Shown here in pieces: positions 1 through 16,660 of a stretch of DNA of 64,000 nucleotides (its first letter is position 1; each line of letters opens with the position of its first letter). Location: NCBI RefSeq assembly GCF_014805685.1, contig NC_060885.1, positions 29,138,632 through 29,202,631 of the forward strand, given 5' to 3'. The position numbers and the translations under genes were made by a program. This stretch comes from Silurus meridionalis (Eukaryota > Chordata > Actinopteri > Siluriformes > Siluridae). The notes below the pieces were generated by a model. That model did no database searches and was not told where the DNA came from. It worked only from the letters and a program-made list of their open reading frames with translations.

Positions 1-132
1 TCATGAAAAAAGCTTAGCAACTCTTTTAATTGTTTTAGCCGACCTTTCCTCACGATGTAGAGCTTATTTAAAATAATCTTGTAAATGTCCTTGTAAATAT
101 ACACATTAATTTGAATATAAACAAATAACATT
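1..132 (-). other. Orphan 3' flank of gene 1
   Basis: Matches 41490-41622, the sequence immediately downstream of the gene 3 stop codon, with a few substitutions. The match ends abruptly at about 132, where Tc1-derived sequence begins. It marks the far side of the deletion that removed gene 1 helices 7-13 and its C terminus. Confidence 0.75.
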
Positions 133-2527
<2,395 letters not shown>

Positions 2528-2582
2528 TTTTGTTTTATGACATCATATGAATATAATGAAATTATTATATAACCGTACTCAC

Positions 2583-2659
2583 ACTCCCAACTGGCATATG
2601 GAGTGCTCCAATCAGAACTTCTAGACACAAAGTCAGATGCATCCGGAGACCAAAGACAG
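2583..2659 (-). pseudogene. Gene 1 helix-6 exon with internal deletion
   Basis: 77 nt against 96 in genes 2 and 3. About 19 nt are missing between the LEVLI segment and the exon end, removing part of the helix and shifting the frame. Splice sites remain. It keeps FGLRMHLTLCLEVL, which identifies it. Confidence 0.75.
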
Positions 2660-2718
2660 CTATAAGGCATTGTGAAAAGATTTAAAATCATATCTTTTCC
2701 CTAAAAGTATTATATATA

Positions 2719-3267
2719 CAGTACAGACCAAAAGTTTGGACACACCTTCTCATTCAAAGAGTTTTCTTTATTTTTATGAGTATGAAAATTGTAGATTCAC
2801 ACTGAAGGCATCAAAACTATGAATTAACACGTGGAATTATATATGGAATTATATACATAACAAAAAAGTGTGAAACAACTGAAAAATGTCATATTCTAGG
2901 TTCTTCAAAGTAGCCACCTTTTGCTTTGATTACTGCTTTGCACACTCTTGGCATTCTCTTGATGAGCTTCAAGAGGTAGTCACCTGAAATGGTCTTCCAA
3001 CAGTCTTGAAGGAGTTCCCCGAGAGATGCTTGGCACTTGTTGGCCCTTTTGCGTTCACTCTGCGGTCCAGCTCACCCCTAAACCATCTCGATTGGGTTCA
3101 GGTCCGGTGACTGTGGAGGCCAGGTCATCTGGCGCAGCACCCCATCACTCTCCTTCTTGGTCAAATAGCCCTTGATGCCTTCAGTGTGACGCTACAATTT
3201 TTATAGTCATGAAAATAAAGAAAACTCTTTGAATGAGAAGGTGTGTCCAAACTTTTGGTCTGTACTG
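2719..3267. mobile_element. Non-autonomous Tc1-like element
   Basis: About 90-bp terminal inverted repeats starting cagtacagaccaaaagttt and flanked by TA. Internally deleted: only the C-terminal transposase region (RMPRVCKAVIKAKGGYFEE type, minus strand) remains. A second member is split at 17167 and 20896. Confidence 0.82.
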
Positions 3268-3440
3268 TATAAATACTGTATATTCAATGAATGACATGAT
3301 TAATGCAGCACTCATTTCTGTGACCATTTATTTATTTATTTTTTATAAAAGAAACATTAATAAATAAATATTAAAAAGGCGAAATTAAAACCTCAATCCA
3401 ACACACATTTTTCATGACATCCTCTCTTTACTCAGATATA

Positions 3441-4037
3441 TACCCTATTTTTCGGACTATAAGCCGCTACCTTTTTCCCACGTTTTGAAGCACGACAATG
3501 CCAAAAGATAGTTGTGAAAGGAAGGAGGAATACAGTGAACAGTGACTTTCTTGGTCGCCTACTGTTTAGATACAAGCCGTTGTAACGCATTGAGTCTGGG
3601 TGAAGGGAGAGCTCGCTAACTCCAGTTGCAACAGAAATCATATAAGCACAGACAGGTTTCCAAAACTCGTGCTTTTTTATTTTTCTTGGCAACAGCATTA
3701 CGGGTTAATCAAAGAAACTTAGAAATGAGCATCAGAAAATAATAAGGACATATTCTCGGTCTTGCACACATGCAGTAATAGCGGAAAAATGCGGCGGCAG
3801 GCTATTCCCAAAATGCCGCTCTGCTCTTAAAGGAGCCACAACATATTTCACCCGTTACACCGTGTAACAGACACTGTCTTTTGTTAAAGCCTGTGTAAAG
3901 TTTATTAGTTTCAGTGTAGACAGCCTGCGGCTTATAGACAGGTGCAACTTATTTATGTTCAAAATAAAAATCACTTTGTCAAATTCAGTGGGTGCGGCTT
4001 ACATATGGGTGCGCTTTATAGTCCGGAAATTACGGTA
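3441..4037. mobile_element. Inverted-repeat DNA transposon relic (MITE)
   Basis: Ends are inverted copies: cggactataagccgc at the left and ctttatagtccgg at the right. No transposase frame is visible. Absent from the equivalent intron of gene 3, so it is younger than the duplication. Confidence 0.65.
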
Positions 4038-4887
4038 ATAAAAATAAACTCTCCAAAAAAAAATTTTTAATCACTAAACATTTGTTTTACTGATGCCAAT
4101 GTTTAAATCGAGCACCAAAATTTGCATGATGCAAATATCCAGCAATTAATACCGTCCGTGTGGAAACATAAAAAAAGTTCTGTTTGGTGTCCTGATGACT
4201 TACATAAATTAAAACACCATAAAGCATTTACAAGAATATTGTGACATGATGTTCTATGTTGAGTTTGGTTACAGTAATAATAAACATACATCTGCATAAA
4301 GCATCCATATTTGTCCATGCCATGTTGATTAGAGTATTAAAAACTTGAAAAGTATTCATTTAAGGTACATTTAGAACAGATTAAAATGTGCAAATAAGTT
4401 ACGCTTAATGACAAGTTAACTACTGACAATTTATTAGGGCTGTGAATTGATAAAATATTAAAACGTACCAGTGATGGTTTTACATTGTAGCCTATTTTTA
4501 ACTCTTTTTATCATAGATTGAAGAGTGTCTAACATTTGTTACAACCATCTTTAGCCATGTTAGATGTTATAGAAGCATTCCAAATTAAGATATTCGTTTT
4601 TGTGTACCATTATATTTTTATGTCTCAATGCATACAGTATATAAAATGCTTCTAAATGTTAAGTGCACCAAGTCATTACCTTATACATTCATTAGTTTTT
4701 TAAATATTTTATTTAATCAAGGGTGACAATGTATTTGAAGCAGGTAGTAATAAGTTAAAGTACCAACATAAAGTTCTGGGAATGTTTAAAATGTGTAGCA
4801 ACAATGTTTCTTTATAAAAAAAAAAAAAGAGAAATTAAACCTGGTCAATAAAGAAATGCAGGAATTGAATAGTATGTTATTATTTAC
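4038..4887. other. Gene 1 intron between helix-5 and helix-6
   Basis: No coding sequence seen. Matches 46720-47537 of gene 3, which confirms a shared origin of the two genes in this part. Confidence 0.6.
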
Positions 4888-4983
4888 CTAATACAACAGC
4901 GCTGATGCAAAACAACACTGCTAAGACTGTAAGTCCTGTGATGTATATTTCTGCTATGTTCTGTGTCCGCATAATAAAAAAAG
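4888..4983 (-). CDS. Gene 1 helix-5 exon
   Basis: 96 nt, phase 1-1. Encodes [16 protein letters not shown] after a polar lead. The acceptor side has a run of seven T where gene 3 has five, so this copy keeps frame while gene 3 does not. Confidence 0.7.
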
Positions 4984-5013
4984 CTAAATTAGAGACAGAA
5001 AAATTTTTTAATA

Positions 5014-6804
<1,791 letters not shown>

Positions 6805-6884
<80 letters not shown>

Positions 6885-6910
6885 TGCATACATATATATA
6901 TTTCATATAT
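6805..6910. repeat. (TA)n/(CA)n compound microsatellite
   Basis: (TA)n followed by (CA)n and TA-rich sequence between two transposons. Confidence 0.9.
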
Positions 6911-6911
6911 A

Positions 6912-8150
6912 TATATGAATGACTTCAGCACATCTGCGGCCACAGGACAGCGCTAGTCTCTCACACTGCTCTGGTGTGATTTTGTTCCACTCTTCTTCCA
7001 GTCTCCTCCACAGTTCGGTGACTGTAGTGGGTTTCTTAGCCATAACTTTGTCGCCAAGGATTTTCCAGAGGTTCTCTATTGGTTTGAGATCAGAACACAG
7101 GGCTGGCCATGTCATCATTTCAATGTTTTCAGTTTTAAGGAACTGCTTTACCTGTTTTGCTGTGTGACATGGACCATATGTTGTTGAAGAAGGTTCTGAT
7201 AAACATTTGCATTCACTCTGCCATGTAGCTGTATAAGAGGCCCAACTCCTGATGCAGAAAACATGCCCAAAACCATGACCCTTCCTCCTCCACTTTTCAC
7301 TGACTTCTTTACACACTTTGGGTTCAGTCTTTCTCCAGTTTGTCGCCGAAGATAATGTTTACCATCGGACCCAAATAAATTAAAATTGGACCAGTTCTCC
7401 TCTGTCCACACAACATGCTCCTCAGCAAAGCTTAGTCTAGCCTTTTGATTCTTTCTGCTAATGAGAGCTTTGGTCACTGCAGAGAAGGCTTTCAGTCCAA
7501 ATGCTCTTAAACGTCGAGACACTGTATGACGAGACAGATCCTTACCCTGTTCAGCGCTGAACTGGTGAGCAATTCCAGCTGCAGTGTGGAAACGATTGCC
7601 CATTGAGATCCTCCGCAGTATCCTGTCCTCTCTTGTATTTGTCTTCCGTGGATGACCAGCCTTCTTGGCAGACTTGAATGAGTTTGTGATGTTGTAAAGA
7701 TTTCAATATTCTTGAAATCACAGATTTGGAACGACCAACTTGTCTTGCTATGGCTGATAGGGTCATCCCTTTGGCCTTCATCTGGACAACCTGCTGCCGG
7801 AGGCTTTCAGTAACTTTATAACAACCCACCATCTTGCAGAGTCAGTGAAACTGGAAGTTAGGCTGCCAGTTAAATAGGGGTTGACAGATAATCAAGGAAA
7901 TTAGCACCAGGTGCCAGATTAACACCAATAACTGGGAGGTATCTGAAAGTGTTCTCTAATTTTGATCACTGTGTTTTCTGCAAAATAATGTTTTTTTTTT
8001 TTAAATGCCTTAGTTATTTTGTGGAAAAGGTGTTCTGGTAGCATGGTATAGACAAGACAAAAACTCCTTCAACTGTTGAGCAGTGAAGATGACATTATTT
8101 CAGAATTGTTTAATTGTTTATAAATTGTTCTCTAATTTTGATGTTCAGTG
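6912..8150 (-). mobile_element. Tc1-like transposon, left end truncated
   Basis: Transposase on the minus strand in three frames: N-terminal helix-turn-helix region 7551-7832 (starts MVGCYKVTESLRQQ, with LSAIARQVGRSKSVISRIL), middle 7148-7603, C-terminal 6912-7316 with a CSDLKPIENLWK block. At least two frameshifts. The right terminal repeat (ctctaattttgat) is present. The left end stops inside the C-terminal codons against a TA tract. Inactive. Confidence 0.85.
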
Positions 8151-8168
8151 TGTGTGTGTATATATATT

Positions 8169-8210
<42 letters not shown>
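8151..8210. repeat. (TG)/(TA)/(CA) microsatellite
   Basis: Compound dinucleotide repeat at the right end of the Tc1-like element. Confidence 0.85.
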
Positions 8211-8212
<2 letters not shown>

Positions 8213-8229
8213 TTGCACATATAATATAA

Positions 8230-9490
8230 TAGAGGCAATGGCAGCAGATGCAAGTGCAGACTTTTAATTTGCAAAGTATAAAAACGGAGTATTTAAAAGA
8301 CTAAAGTACAAAGCTAAACATACAGACGACAGTACAAACAAGATTTGGCAGGAAAAGCAACAAATTAGCATGGCAACAACAAAAGTTTGTGAGATAAGCT
8401 CAAAAACTGGAACTTAAATAGTGGTGCCATAGGGGAAGCTTTCTACAGATGGCCATGAGGGATAAGTTCTGGATGAAGAGCCACACCTTTCGGTGTACAT
8501 GGTATGGGGTGCCGGCCGACGTCTGTGGATAGCAGGCATAGCTGCGGGAAGACTTGAGGAGGCGATCTAGGCCTTTCTCCAACTGTGGCGACAGCGCTGG
8601 AACAAGGCAAGTGCAGATGCAATTTCTCGGTGGTAAACAGCAACAGCTGGTAGCTGTAGGTGGTTGAAATGGTAAGATACCCATGGCTTGATGGAATTTG
8701 ATCTACTTGGCAAAGCGCAGGTACTCCAGGTCGCGGTGGGTGGTCCTTACGACAAAATGGGGTTAGGGTTTTTCCTCCAAGGTGAGCTTGATAGCCAGGA
8801 GTTTACGTTCCCTAACTGGGTAGTTCTGTATTGGAACTGTGTCCTCTAATGAATCGCGATATAAATTCGCAAATCCCTGGAACCTGGAAGGTCTTAAACG
8901 AAGCACGGAGCCGAATGAGATAATCTGGTGGCGAGTACATGTAGCCGGCGCCTATTTATAAAGAAGCAAGATGGCTCCGATCCAGAAGCGGCTGTAGGAC
9001 CGTAGAAATGTTCGTGTGACTGACTGACATGATCTGGAGATGAAATCAACAAGCTCTGTCTACTGCTGGGCATAAACACCTCTTATGTTTCACCTCTCCA
9101 CAATATAAACATAACCCCTTGGTGTGGCGTCTCTCCTTCTCAGACAGTGAAAGGCAGCGGTGACCAATCTCCATGGGTCTGGACAGAGATGACTCTAGAA
9201 CATATGGCTGTTTGGTGCTCCCATTTCTCTGTTGCTCAAAAAATTAGGGAGATGAGCAGGCTACCTTTGTCTGCTTGAAGGGGAACGAGAAAGGTTGCCC
9301 CAGTGCTGGAATCAGTGAGGAAGGAGCAGGCATGATTGTCGTTGTGGGTTCCGACACAAAACATATAATCCGAGTCAGCCGGATGTGCCCTGAAGTCACT
9401 GCTTATGAGAGATGAGGTGGGACTGAAAAATTTGAGCATCCACAGGGATTATATTTTTTTATGGCCAGATTATATGGTCAAGGCTGGCAG
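8230..9490. other. Intronic sequence shared with gene 3, no gene
   Basis: Matches 47735-48620 in the corresponding gene 3 intron (for example a shared acaaattagca block and later segments). No frame with coding character was found. Probably old repeat-derived intron. Confidence 0.5.
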
Positions 9491-10477
9491 AAGGGACCAA
9501 AATGCAGGGTGGAGACAGGGGTGCAGTTTGACAGTCTCAAATAAGCGGACAAAGCAGGAAAGACAGAAAAGTGTTCCACACAGCTGGTAACTCACACACC
9601 CACATGCAGCGCAATCACACAGACCAGGAACACAGTTCTTAAATTCAAAACGGAGCAATGTGAAGTTGGCAGGAACAAAGTCCAAAAACACAGTCCAATA
9701 AATCTAATACAAATATGCGGGGCAATTCATGCAGAGACAGAGTAATCTACAGCAGTCAGGGTTAAAACATGAATCGGTGCAATGCAGGCAGAGAGTGGCT
9801 TCAGGACCAAGAAAAAACAGGTCGGCAACAAAAAGGCAATCAGGCAGAATAGCAAGAAGATTTTAGAGCTGAAGACAACAAAGATAATCTGGCAAGGAGT
9901 GACTAAGAATGGCATTCCTAACTAGTGGAAAATATGTCCACTGTCCCGGAGAGCTAAGCGCAAAACAACCGCTTTCCCAAAAGTGTTATGTTCGAAATGG
10001 CCACAGACCTGAAAGTGTCTGGAATTTGGAATTTATGACAGTTAGACATATTTTAGAGGATGAAGTAGCCCAACATTAAGAGCTCCATTCTGGGGCTGCA
10101 GTGAAGTGGTGGGCCACTACAAATGGCTACAGCCTGAGACCTATGTGGTTTCCCCCAAACAGAGTTTTCTCTAAGCCTAATGCGGCCAAAGACAGGCTCT
10201 CACAACTGTTTTTCCCCAAATGCCTACAAGTTGGTCCCCAAAGCCAACCTCCTGCTAAAAACAAATACCATCCTCTCTCAAGTCATGTACATTGCCTGCC
10301 TTTTCTAGATTTGAAGGAATCTGTGCAGGAATGCAGCTTGTCTTTGTTGCATGGAAACTGGGAAAGCGCAGAGTCCTTTGGAAATGTACTGATGCGTACT
10401 GACTGGTACAATGTGAATACACAATAATAAATGGTAAACAGACATACATTTGTCAATGTCAACATTGTTTTACTTAC

Positions 10478-10552
10478 GGGAATATGCACCAATTGTTAAA
10501 CTTAAATGGTAAAGTGGAACAGCCAACATTTTCACTGCCTTTCGAAAGAATT
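10478..10552 (-). CDS. Gene 1 helix-4 exon, downstream copy
   Basis: 75 nt, open, with the same splice signals as 12232-12306 and a few substitutions (LAVPLYHLSLTIGAYS). Its acceptor side runs into an expanded (AAAC)n/(AC)n tract. Confidence 0.7.
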
Positions 10553-10560
10553 CTGTGAAA

Positions 10561-10616
10561 TAAATAAATAAATAAACAAACAAACAAACAAACAAACAAA
10601 CAAACAAACAAACAAA

Positions 10617-10686
<70 letters not shown>
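10561..10686. repeat. (AAAC)n then (AC)n microsatellite
   Basis: About 15 AAAC units followed by about 33 AC units next to the downstream helix-4 exon. Reduced to a few units in the other copy (about 12324-12346). Confidence 0.95.
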
Positions 10687-10689
<3 letters not shown>

Positions 10690-10812
10690 CAGCCTAGGCA
10701 AAAAGATTTGAGAATTAAACAAATTCACCAAGAATTGCGAGTTGCTTCAGTGTTTTTAGTTCTTTGTGTCGGATGTCACTGTGGTATACTGACGTATAAT
10801 TACAAGTATTAC

Positions 10813-10960
10813 TCTTAGTGCCGATCCCAAGCCCGGATAAATGGGAAGGGTTGCCTTAGGAAGGGCATCCGGCGTAAAAACGTGCAAAATTCGAACATGC
10901 GGATCATGAATATGGATGATCCGCTGTGGCGACCCCGAATGGGAGAAGCCGAAAGAAAGA
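10813..10960 (+). repeat. SINE body fragment
   Basis: Shares its sequence (gccgatcccaagcccgg ... gggagaagccgaaag) with the complement of the SINE at 63070-63292, but lacks the tRNA-like head. Confidence 0.65.
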
Positions 10961-12231
10961 ATGATTTCATACGTGTCAAAGGTTTTTTGTGACAATTACA
11001 TTAAGTTTATGCAAAGAGTCAATATTTGCAGTATTTACCCTTCTTTTTCAAGACCTCTGCATTTTGTTCTGGCATGCTGTCAATCAACTTCTGGGCCACA
11101 TCCTGTCTGCTGGTAGCCTGTCAGAATTTGTGGGTTTTGTATGTCCACCCACCTCTTTTGAGGATTGACCACAAGCTCTCTAATGGATTAAGGTCTGGGG
11201 AGATTTCTAGTCATGGCCCAAAATTTTTATGTTTTGTGAAGGGACCAAAATGCAGGGTGGAGACAGGGGTGCAGTTTGACAGTCTCAAATAAGTGGACAA
11301 AGCAGGAAATACGGAAAAGTGTTCCACACAGCTGGTAACTCACACACCCACATGCAGCGCAATCACACAGACCAGGAACACGGTTCTTAAATTCAAAACG
11401 GAGCAATGTGAAGTTGGCAGGAACAAAGTCCGAAAACACAGTCCAATAAATCTAATACTAATACATTGGGCAATTCATGCAGAGACAGAGTAATCTACAG
11501 CAGTCAGGGTTAAACCGAGAATCGGGGCAATGCAGGCAGAGAGTGGCTTCAGGTCCAAGAAAAAACAGGTCGGCAACAAAAAGGCAGTCAGGCAGAATAG
11601 CAAGAAGATTTTAGAGCTAAAGACAACAAAGATAATCTGGCAAGGAGTGACTAAGGCATTCTTACCACCTAGTGGAAAATATGTCCACTGTCCCGGGAGA
11701 GCTAAGCGCAAAACAACCGCTTTCCCAAAATTGTTATGTTCGAAATGGCCACAGATCTGAAAGTGTCTGAAATTTGGAAGTCATGACAGTTAGACATATT
11801 TTAGAGGATGAAGTAGCCCAACATTAAGAGCTCCATTCTGGGGCTGCAGTGAAGTGGTGGGCCACTACAAAGGGCTACAGCCTGAGACCGATGTGGTTTC
11901 CCCCAAACAGAGTTTTCTCTAAGCCTAATGCGGCCAAAGACAGGGCTCTCACAACTGTTTCTTCCCAAATGCCTACAAGTTGGTCCCCAAAGCCAACCTG
12001 CTGCTAAAAACAAATACCAATCCCTCTCAAGTCATGTACATTGCCTGCCTTTTCTGGATTTGAAGGAATCTGTTATAAGGCAAATAATGCAGCTTGTCTT
12101 TGTTACATAGAAAACGGGAAAGCGCAGTGTCCTCTGGAAATGTACTGATGCGTACTGACTGGTACAATGTGAAGACACATAATAATAAATGGTAGACATA
12201 CATTTGTCAATGTCAACATTGTTTTACTTAC

Positions 12232-12306
12232 GGGAATATGCACCCATTGTTAAACTTAAATGGTAAAGTGGAACAGCCAAAATTTTCACTGCCTTTTGAA
12301 AGAATT
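12232..12306 (-). CDS. Gene 1 helix-4 exon, upstream copy
   Basis: 75 nt, phase 1-1. Encodes a short hydrophobic segment around LAVPLYHLSLTMGAYS. Lies in the second unit of a 1.7-kb tandem duplication. Both copies are phase 1-1, so tandem inclusion keeps the frame but adds a helix. Confidence 0.7.
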
Positions 12307-12347
12307 CTGTGAAATAAATAAATAAACAAACAAACACACACACACAG

Positions 12348-13620
12348 TACAGCCTAGGCAAAAAGATTTGAGAATTAAACAATTTTGCCAAGACTGTTGC
12401 TTCAGTGTTTTTAGTTCTTTGTGTCAGATGTCACTGTGGTATACTGAAGTATAATTACAAGTATTTCATTGCACAAGCCAGTGCACTCTTAGTGCCGATC
12501 CCAAGCCCGGATAAATGGGAAGGGTTGCCTTAGGAAGGGCATCCAGCGTAAAAACATGTGCCAAATCGAAAATGCGGATCATGAATACGGATGATCCGCT
12601 GTGGTGATCCCAAATGGGAGAAGCCGAAAGAAAGAATTATTTCATACGTGTCAAAGGTTTTTAGTGACAATTACATTAAGCTTATGCAAAGAGTCAATAT
12701 TTGCAGTATTTACCCTTCTTTTTCAAGACCTCTGCATTTTGTTCTGGCATGCTGTCAATCAACTTCTGGGCCACATCCTGTCTGCTGGTAGCCTGTCAGA
12801 ATTTGTGGGTTTTGTATGTCCACCCACCTCTTTTGAGGATTGACCACAAGTTCTCTAATGGATTAAGGTCTGGGGAGTTTCCTAGTCATGGCCCAAAATT
12901 TTGATGTTTTGTTCCACAAACCACATAGTAAACACTTTTGCCTTATGGCAAGGTGCTTCATCATGCTGAAAGAGGCATTATTAATCACCAAACAGTTCTT
13001 AGATGGTTGGGAGAAGTTGCTCTTAGAGGATGTATTTGTATCATTCTTTGTTTATGGCTCACTCCCCTGGCCGAAAAGAGCCCACTCCCTTGGCTGAGAA
13101 GCAACCTCACACATAAATGGTCTCAGGATGTTTTACTGTTGGCATGACACAGGACTGATAACAGCGCTTACCTATTATTTTCTGGTCAAGCTTTTTTTCC
13201 AGATGCCCCAAACAATCTGAAAGGTGATTCATCAAAGAAAATGACTTCACACCAGTCCTCAGCAGTCCAATTCCTGTACCTTTTGTAGAATACCAGTCTG
13301 TCCCTGAAGTGTTTTCTGATGAAAAGTGGCTTCTTTGTTGCCTTAATAGACCATCCTCCAAAAGTCTTTGCCCTGAAGCATTCTTCACTACAATTGAACT
13401 TATTTTCTTTAAGTTCTTGGTGATCTGATAAATGCTTGATTTAGGGTCAATCCTAGTAGTTAAGTACATTTTCATGGAAAGGGGAATTTGCAGTTAATTG
13501 CTGATCACTCGTCATAAAATGTTGGAGTATATGTAAATTACTAAATCAAATTATGTAAATAAAAACTGAGGCAGCAGACTTTGAGAAAATTTATATTTGT
13601 GTCATTCTCAAAACATTTGT
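12348..13620 (-). mobile_element. Degenerate Tc1-like transposon
   Basis: Begins acagcctaggcaaaaagat. The minus-strand frame at 13107-13475 holds a transposase fragment (SFSLMNHLSDCLG region resembling a Tc1 catalytic block) with several breaks. Its counterpart is in gene 3 at 49531-50885, so it predates that duplication. Confidence 0.7.
12486..12637 (+). repeat. SINE body fragment, duplicated copy
   Basis: Second copy of the 10813 fragment, carried by the tandem duplication. Confidence 0.65.
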
Positions 13621-13621
13621 C

Positions 13622-15655
13622 CAGTCTGTAATGTGCAAAAGCTTTAGGCAGTTGTGATGAAATAAATGATCAATTAAAACAAAAAACAAAGTAAATTAGC
13701 AGAAGAGAAATCCAATTCAAATCAATATTTGGTGTAAATACTCTTTGGTTTTAAATTCCTACAGTTTCACACTTTGTACAGTACACTTGCACAAAGTGAG
13801 GAATTTTATAGGATCAGAGTCAGGTTTATGGTTAATAATTATACAAAGCAGGTGCTAATTTCAATTCTATTTAGTTCACTTTGTAGTTGAAACAGTTAAT
13901 TAACTGAAACACAAATAGCTTTTTAGGAGGCTTCAAACTGGGTAACAAACAGCCAAACTCTGCTACCAAGGTGAGGTATAGAAGATAGAAGACAATAGAA
14001 GACAGTTTCATATCACAGGTCATACACCATGGAAACACAGAGCACAGCAATAAGACACAAGGTAGTTATACTGCATCAGAAAGTCTCTACAAGGAAAATA
14101 TTTTAAAGCAAAAAAGAGTTTCATCATGTGCTGTTCAAACTATTTTGAAAAAGCACAAAGAATTATGAAATATCCACCATTGACCATATGGAATGCTGGA
14201 ATGCTGGAATATGTCCAGCAGTGCCAGCAGAAAAGATCCAGCCAGTGGGACCCAAGACTGTTCTCTGATAGCCCTGACAGCAGTAGTGATGAAGTGCTAT
14301 GAAAGACTGGTCAGAGACTTCCTCACTGCTTCTCTACCAGACACTCTGAATACAATACAGTTCACTTACCACTGAAATCACTCTACTAAGAACGCCATTA
14401 CATATCTTCTCCACACAACAATGAGACACCTGAACTACAATAAAGAGAACTAGGTGAAAATGCTGTTTGTGGACTACAGTTTAACATTTAACATCTTATT
14501 TCCCCCACACTCATCTCTATGTTGGAGGTTCTGGAACTCAGCCTGTCCCTGTGTCAATGGATCTTCAACCTCCTGACAGACAGACAACAAGTTGAAGAAG
14601 TGGGCAAACACACCTCATTCTCTCACACCCTCAGCACTGGAGCTCCTCAGGGTTGTATTTTAAGCACTCTGCTGTACTCACTGTATACATATGGCTGTGT
14701 GGCCACTTTCAACTGCACCACCATCATTAAGTTTGCTGATGACACTGTTGTGGTGTGCCAGATCTCCAACAAGGAGATGGCCTACCAACAGGAGATTAAA
14801 GTCTGGCCAGATGTGGTCTTCATCTTCGTCAAGAGTTGCAGCCAAAAATATTTACCTACATTTTGAGAAAAGGTTAAGTGACTTTACAGTAACAACTGTG
14901 CATGAAAACATAGAAACTAGGCTGTAGAAAAATGGTAGCAGGTGCTATGGACTGATCAGTAAACATTTTATAGCAGTCAAATTGTTTGCAAAAGGGCTGG
15001 AGTGTGTCTGCAGGCGACAGTGAAGCATGCCGCAAATGGAATATGAGATTTGGTCAGGATTAATGGTGTCTTCGATAATGAGAAACACAAGCTGATATTT
15101 ATACATCATGCAATACCATCAGGGAGGTGTCTGATTGACCTTAAATGTATTCTGAAGCAGGACAACAACCCCAAACATACAGCTAATGTCATTAAGAACT
15201 ATCTTCAGTGTAGAGAAAAACAAGGAGTTTGTGAAGTGATGGTTTTGGCCCTCACAGAGCCCTAATCTCAGCATCATCAGGTCTGTCTGGGATTATATGA
15301 AAAAACAGAAGGATTTGAGGCAGCTTACATCAGGAAATATATGGCTAGTTCTCCAAGATGTTTGGAACCACCTACCTGTTAAGTTTCTTTAAAACTGTGT
15401 GCAAGTGTACCTAGAAGAATTGATGATGTTTAAGATAAACCTTTATTCATCCCACAGTGGGGAAATTTCTTAGGAGTTTCTTAGGAGGACTACCCTTTTG
15501 CATGCAAAGGGTAGTCACACTAAAAATAACGATTGTATTAGGTTTTCTCTTCTCTTCATTTACTTTCTATTTTGTTAAATGATAAAAATAAATGAACACT
15601 TCTATTTTTAAGAGCATCCTTATTTCACAGCATTTTTGTGCTTTGTGCAGAATAC
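13622..15655 (+). mobile_element. Degenerate Tc1-like transposon, plus strand, with LINE insert
   Basis: Terminal repeats around 13630 (gtgcaaaagctttaggcag) and 15590-15655. The plus strand shows an N-terminal piece from the ATG at 14030 and a C-terminal piece at 15160-15260 (QDNNPKHTANVIKNYL, the Tc1 DDE signature region). Interrupted at about 14260-14800 by a LINE fragment. Inactive. Confidence 0.75.
14260..14800 (+). mobile_element. Non-LTR retrotransposon reverse-transcriptase fragment
   Basis: Encodes in broken frames the RT blocks LCQWIFNLLTDRQQ, STGAPQGCILSTLLYSLYTY and FADDTVVVCQIS. The FADD box is the RT catalytic motif. LINE-2/CR1-like fish elements have these blocks; the clade is inferred. 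Confidence 0.78.
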
Positions 15656-15720
15656 ATCTACAAACACTATATACATGTCACCATCTCGATAATTAATTAA
15701 AATAATTCTTATTGGCTTAC

Positions 15721-15813
15721 TTGGGAATCTGTTGATATACAAAGAAGTTTTTATCAGCATGATGGGTCTTATGATAGTGACAGTTAAACAAGTAATAACC
15801 TCCAACAGGAACC
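15721..15813 (-). CDS. Gene 1 helix-3 exon
   Basis: 93 nt, phase 1-1. Encodes FLLEVITCLTVTIIRPIMLI then KTSLYINRFP. Closely matches 52948-53040 of gene 3. Confidence 0.75.
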
Positions 15814-15907
15814 CTAAGGAAAAATAAATCGCACCAATGTCAGCATGGGATCTGGGATTACCATATGAAAGCTGCCATAGCTGTTAAAAATAGGGCAAAA
15901 CACCTAC

Positions 15908-16000
15908 CTTCCTTCGCCCACAAGCAGAAAGCGACAATCATGCAAATATTTGGACAAAGGATCAAAGAAATGTGTATTTTCATGGCCTTTTTGGTAACAA
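15908..16000 (-). CDS. Gene 1 helix-2 exon
   Basis: 93 nt, phase 1-1 and open. Encodes KIHISLILCPNICMIVAFCL with flanking charged residues. The gene 2 copy of this exon carries a deletion; this one does not. Confidence 0.75.
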
Positions 16001-16087
16001 CTAAGAAAAAGGGAAAAACTTTATATTTATACTTCTATTTGCAACTGATATTTTCAAGAAAAAAATGATAAATAGTACTCTGAATAC

Positions 16088-16189
16088 CTTTCTTTCGCAG
16101 GAGGTTAAAAACAGGACAACAAAAACCTACTGCCAGCAATAGTGCAATCAAGCAAAACACCAGGATTAGTACATGTAATGCAGAGAAAC
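16088..16189 (-). CDS. Gene 1 helix-1 exon
   Basis: 102 nt, phase 1-1. Encodes FSALHVLILVFCLIALLLAV then a short Cys/Pro stretch and NLLRKK, a transmembrane helix ended by a basic stop-transfer cluster. Clear orthologues are at 33543 and 53324. Confidence 0.8.
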
Positions 16190-16450
16190 CTGTAGCAAAG
16201 GGACATGAATAATAAAAACTGTGAATGACCCTAAACAAAATTCATAAAAATGCTGCTGGATGGCTGCCCTCCCATCACTTCATCAGCAAAAAAATGAAAG
16301 ATCACATTCCTTCTTCCTTATCAAAGATGAAATACATTGCTTGACTCAAGCAATTCAGATTCAGATTCATATTTAAACAAGCATGTCATAATGAAATGGT
16401 TACAATGTTTAAAGCTCTGAATTGTTGTCCTCTGGTGTATCTTAAACTCA

Positions 16451-16570
16451 CCATGGCTTGCTCATCAGGAATAAATGCAGAACATTCACCTTAACTGTTG
16501 ATTTCTGTAAAGCTGCTTTAAGACAATGTCTGTGGTGAAAAGCGCTATAGAAATAAACTCTACTTGACTT
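16451..16570 (+). repeat. LINE/SINE 3' tail
   Basis: Ends in the fish tail motif aaagcgctatagaaataaac with a ttgact terminal repeat. Absent at the same place in gene 3, where flanks join directly, so it is a clean recent insertion. Confidence 0.65.
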
Positions 16571-16660
16571 GACCTCAACCTAAACTTTTCATTTAGCTGT
16601 GGCAGGACTGTTAAAGCAGATGTATAAAAAGTAATTAGTGATTTTGACCAGGTACATTAC

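Larger units (their letters stand above)
9493..12909. repeat. Tandem duplication carrying helix-4 of gene 1
   Basis: Units 9493-11241 and 11242-12909 align along almost their whole length, including the helix-4 exon, a SINE fragment and the left end of a Tc1-like element. The junction is at 11241/11242, where the copy of the Tc1 end is cut and the unit restarts at gggaccaaaatgcag. The gene 3 intron has only one unit. Confidence 0.85.
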
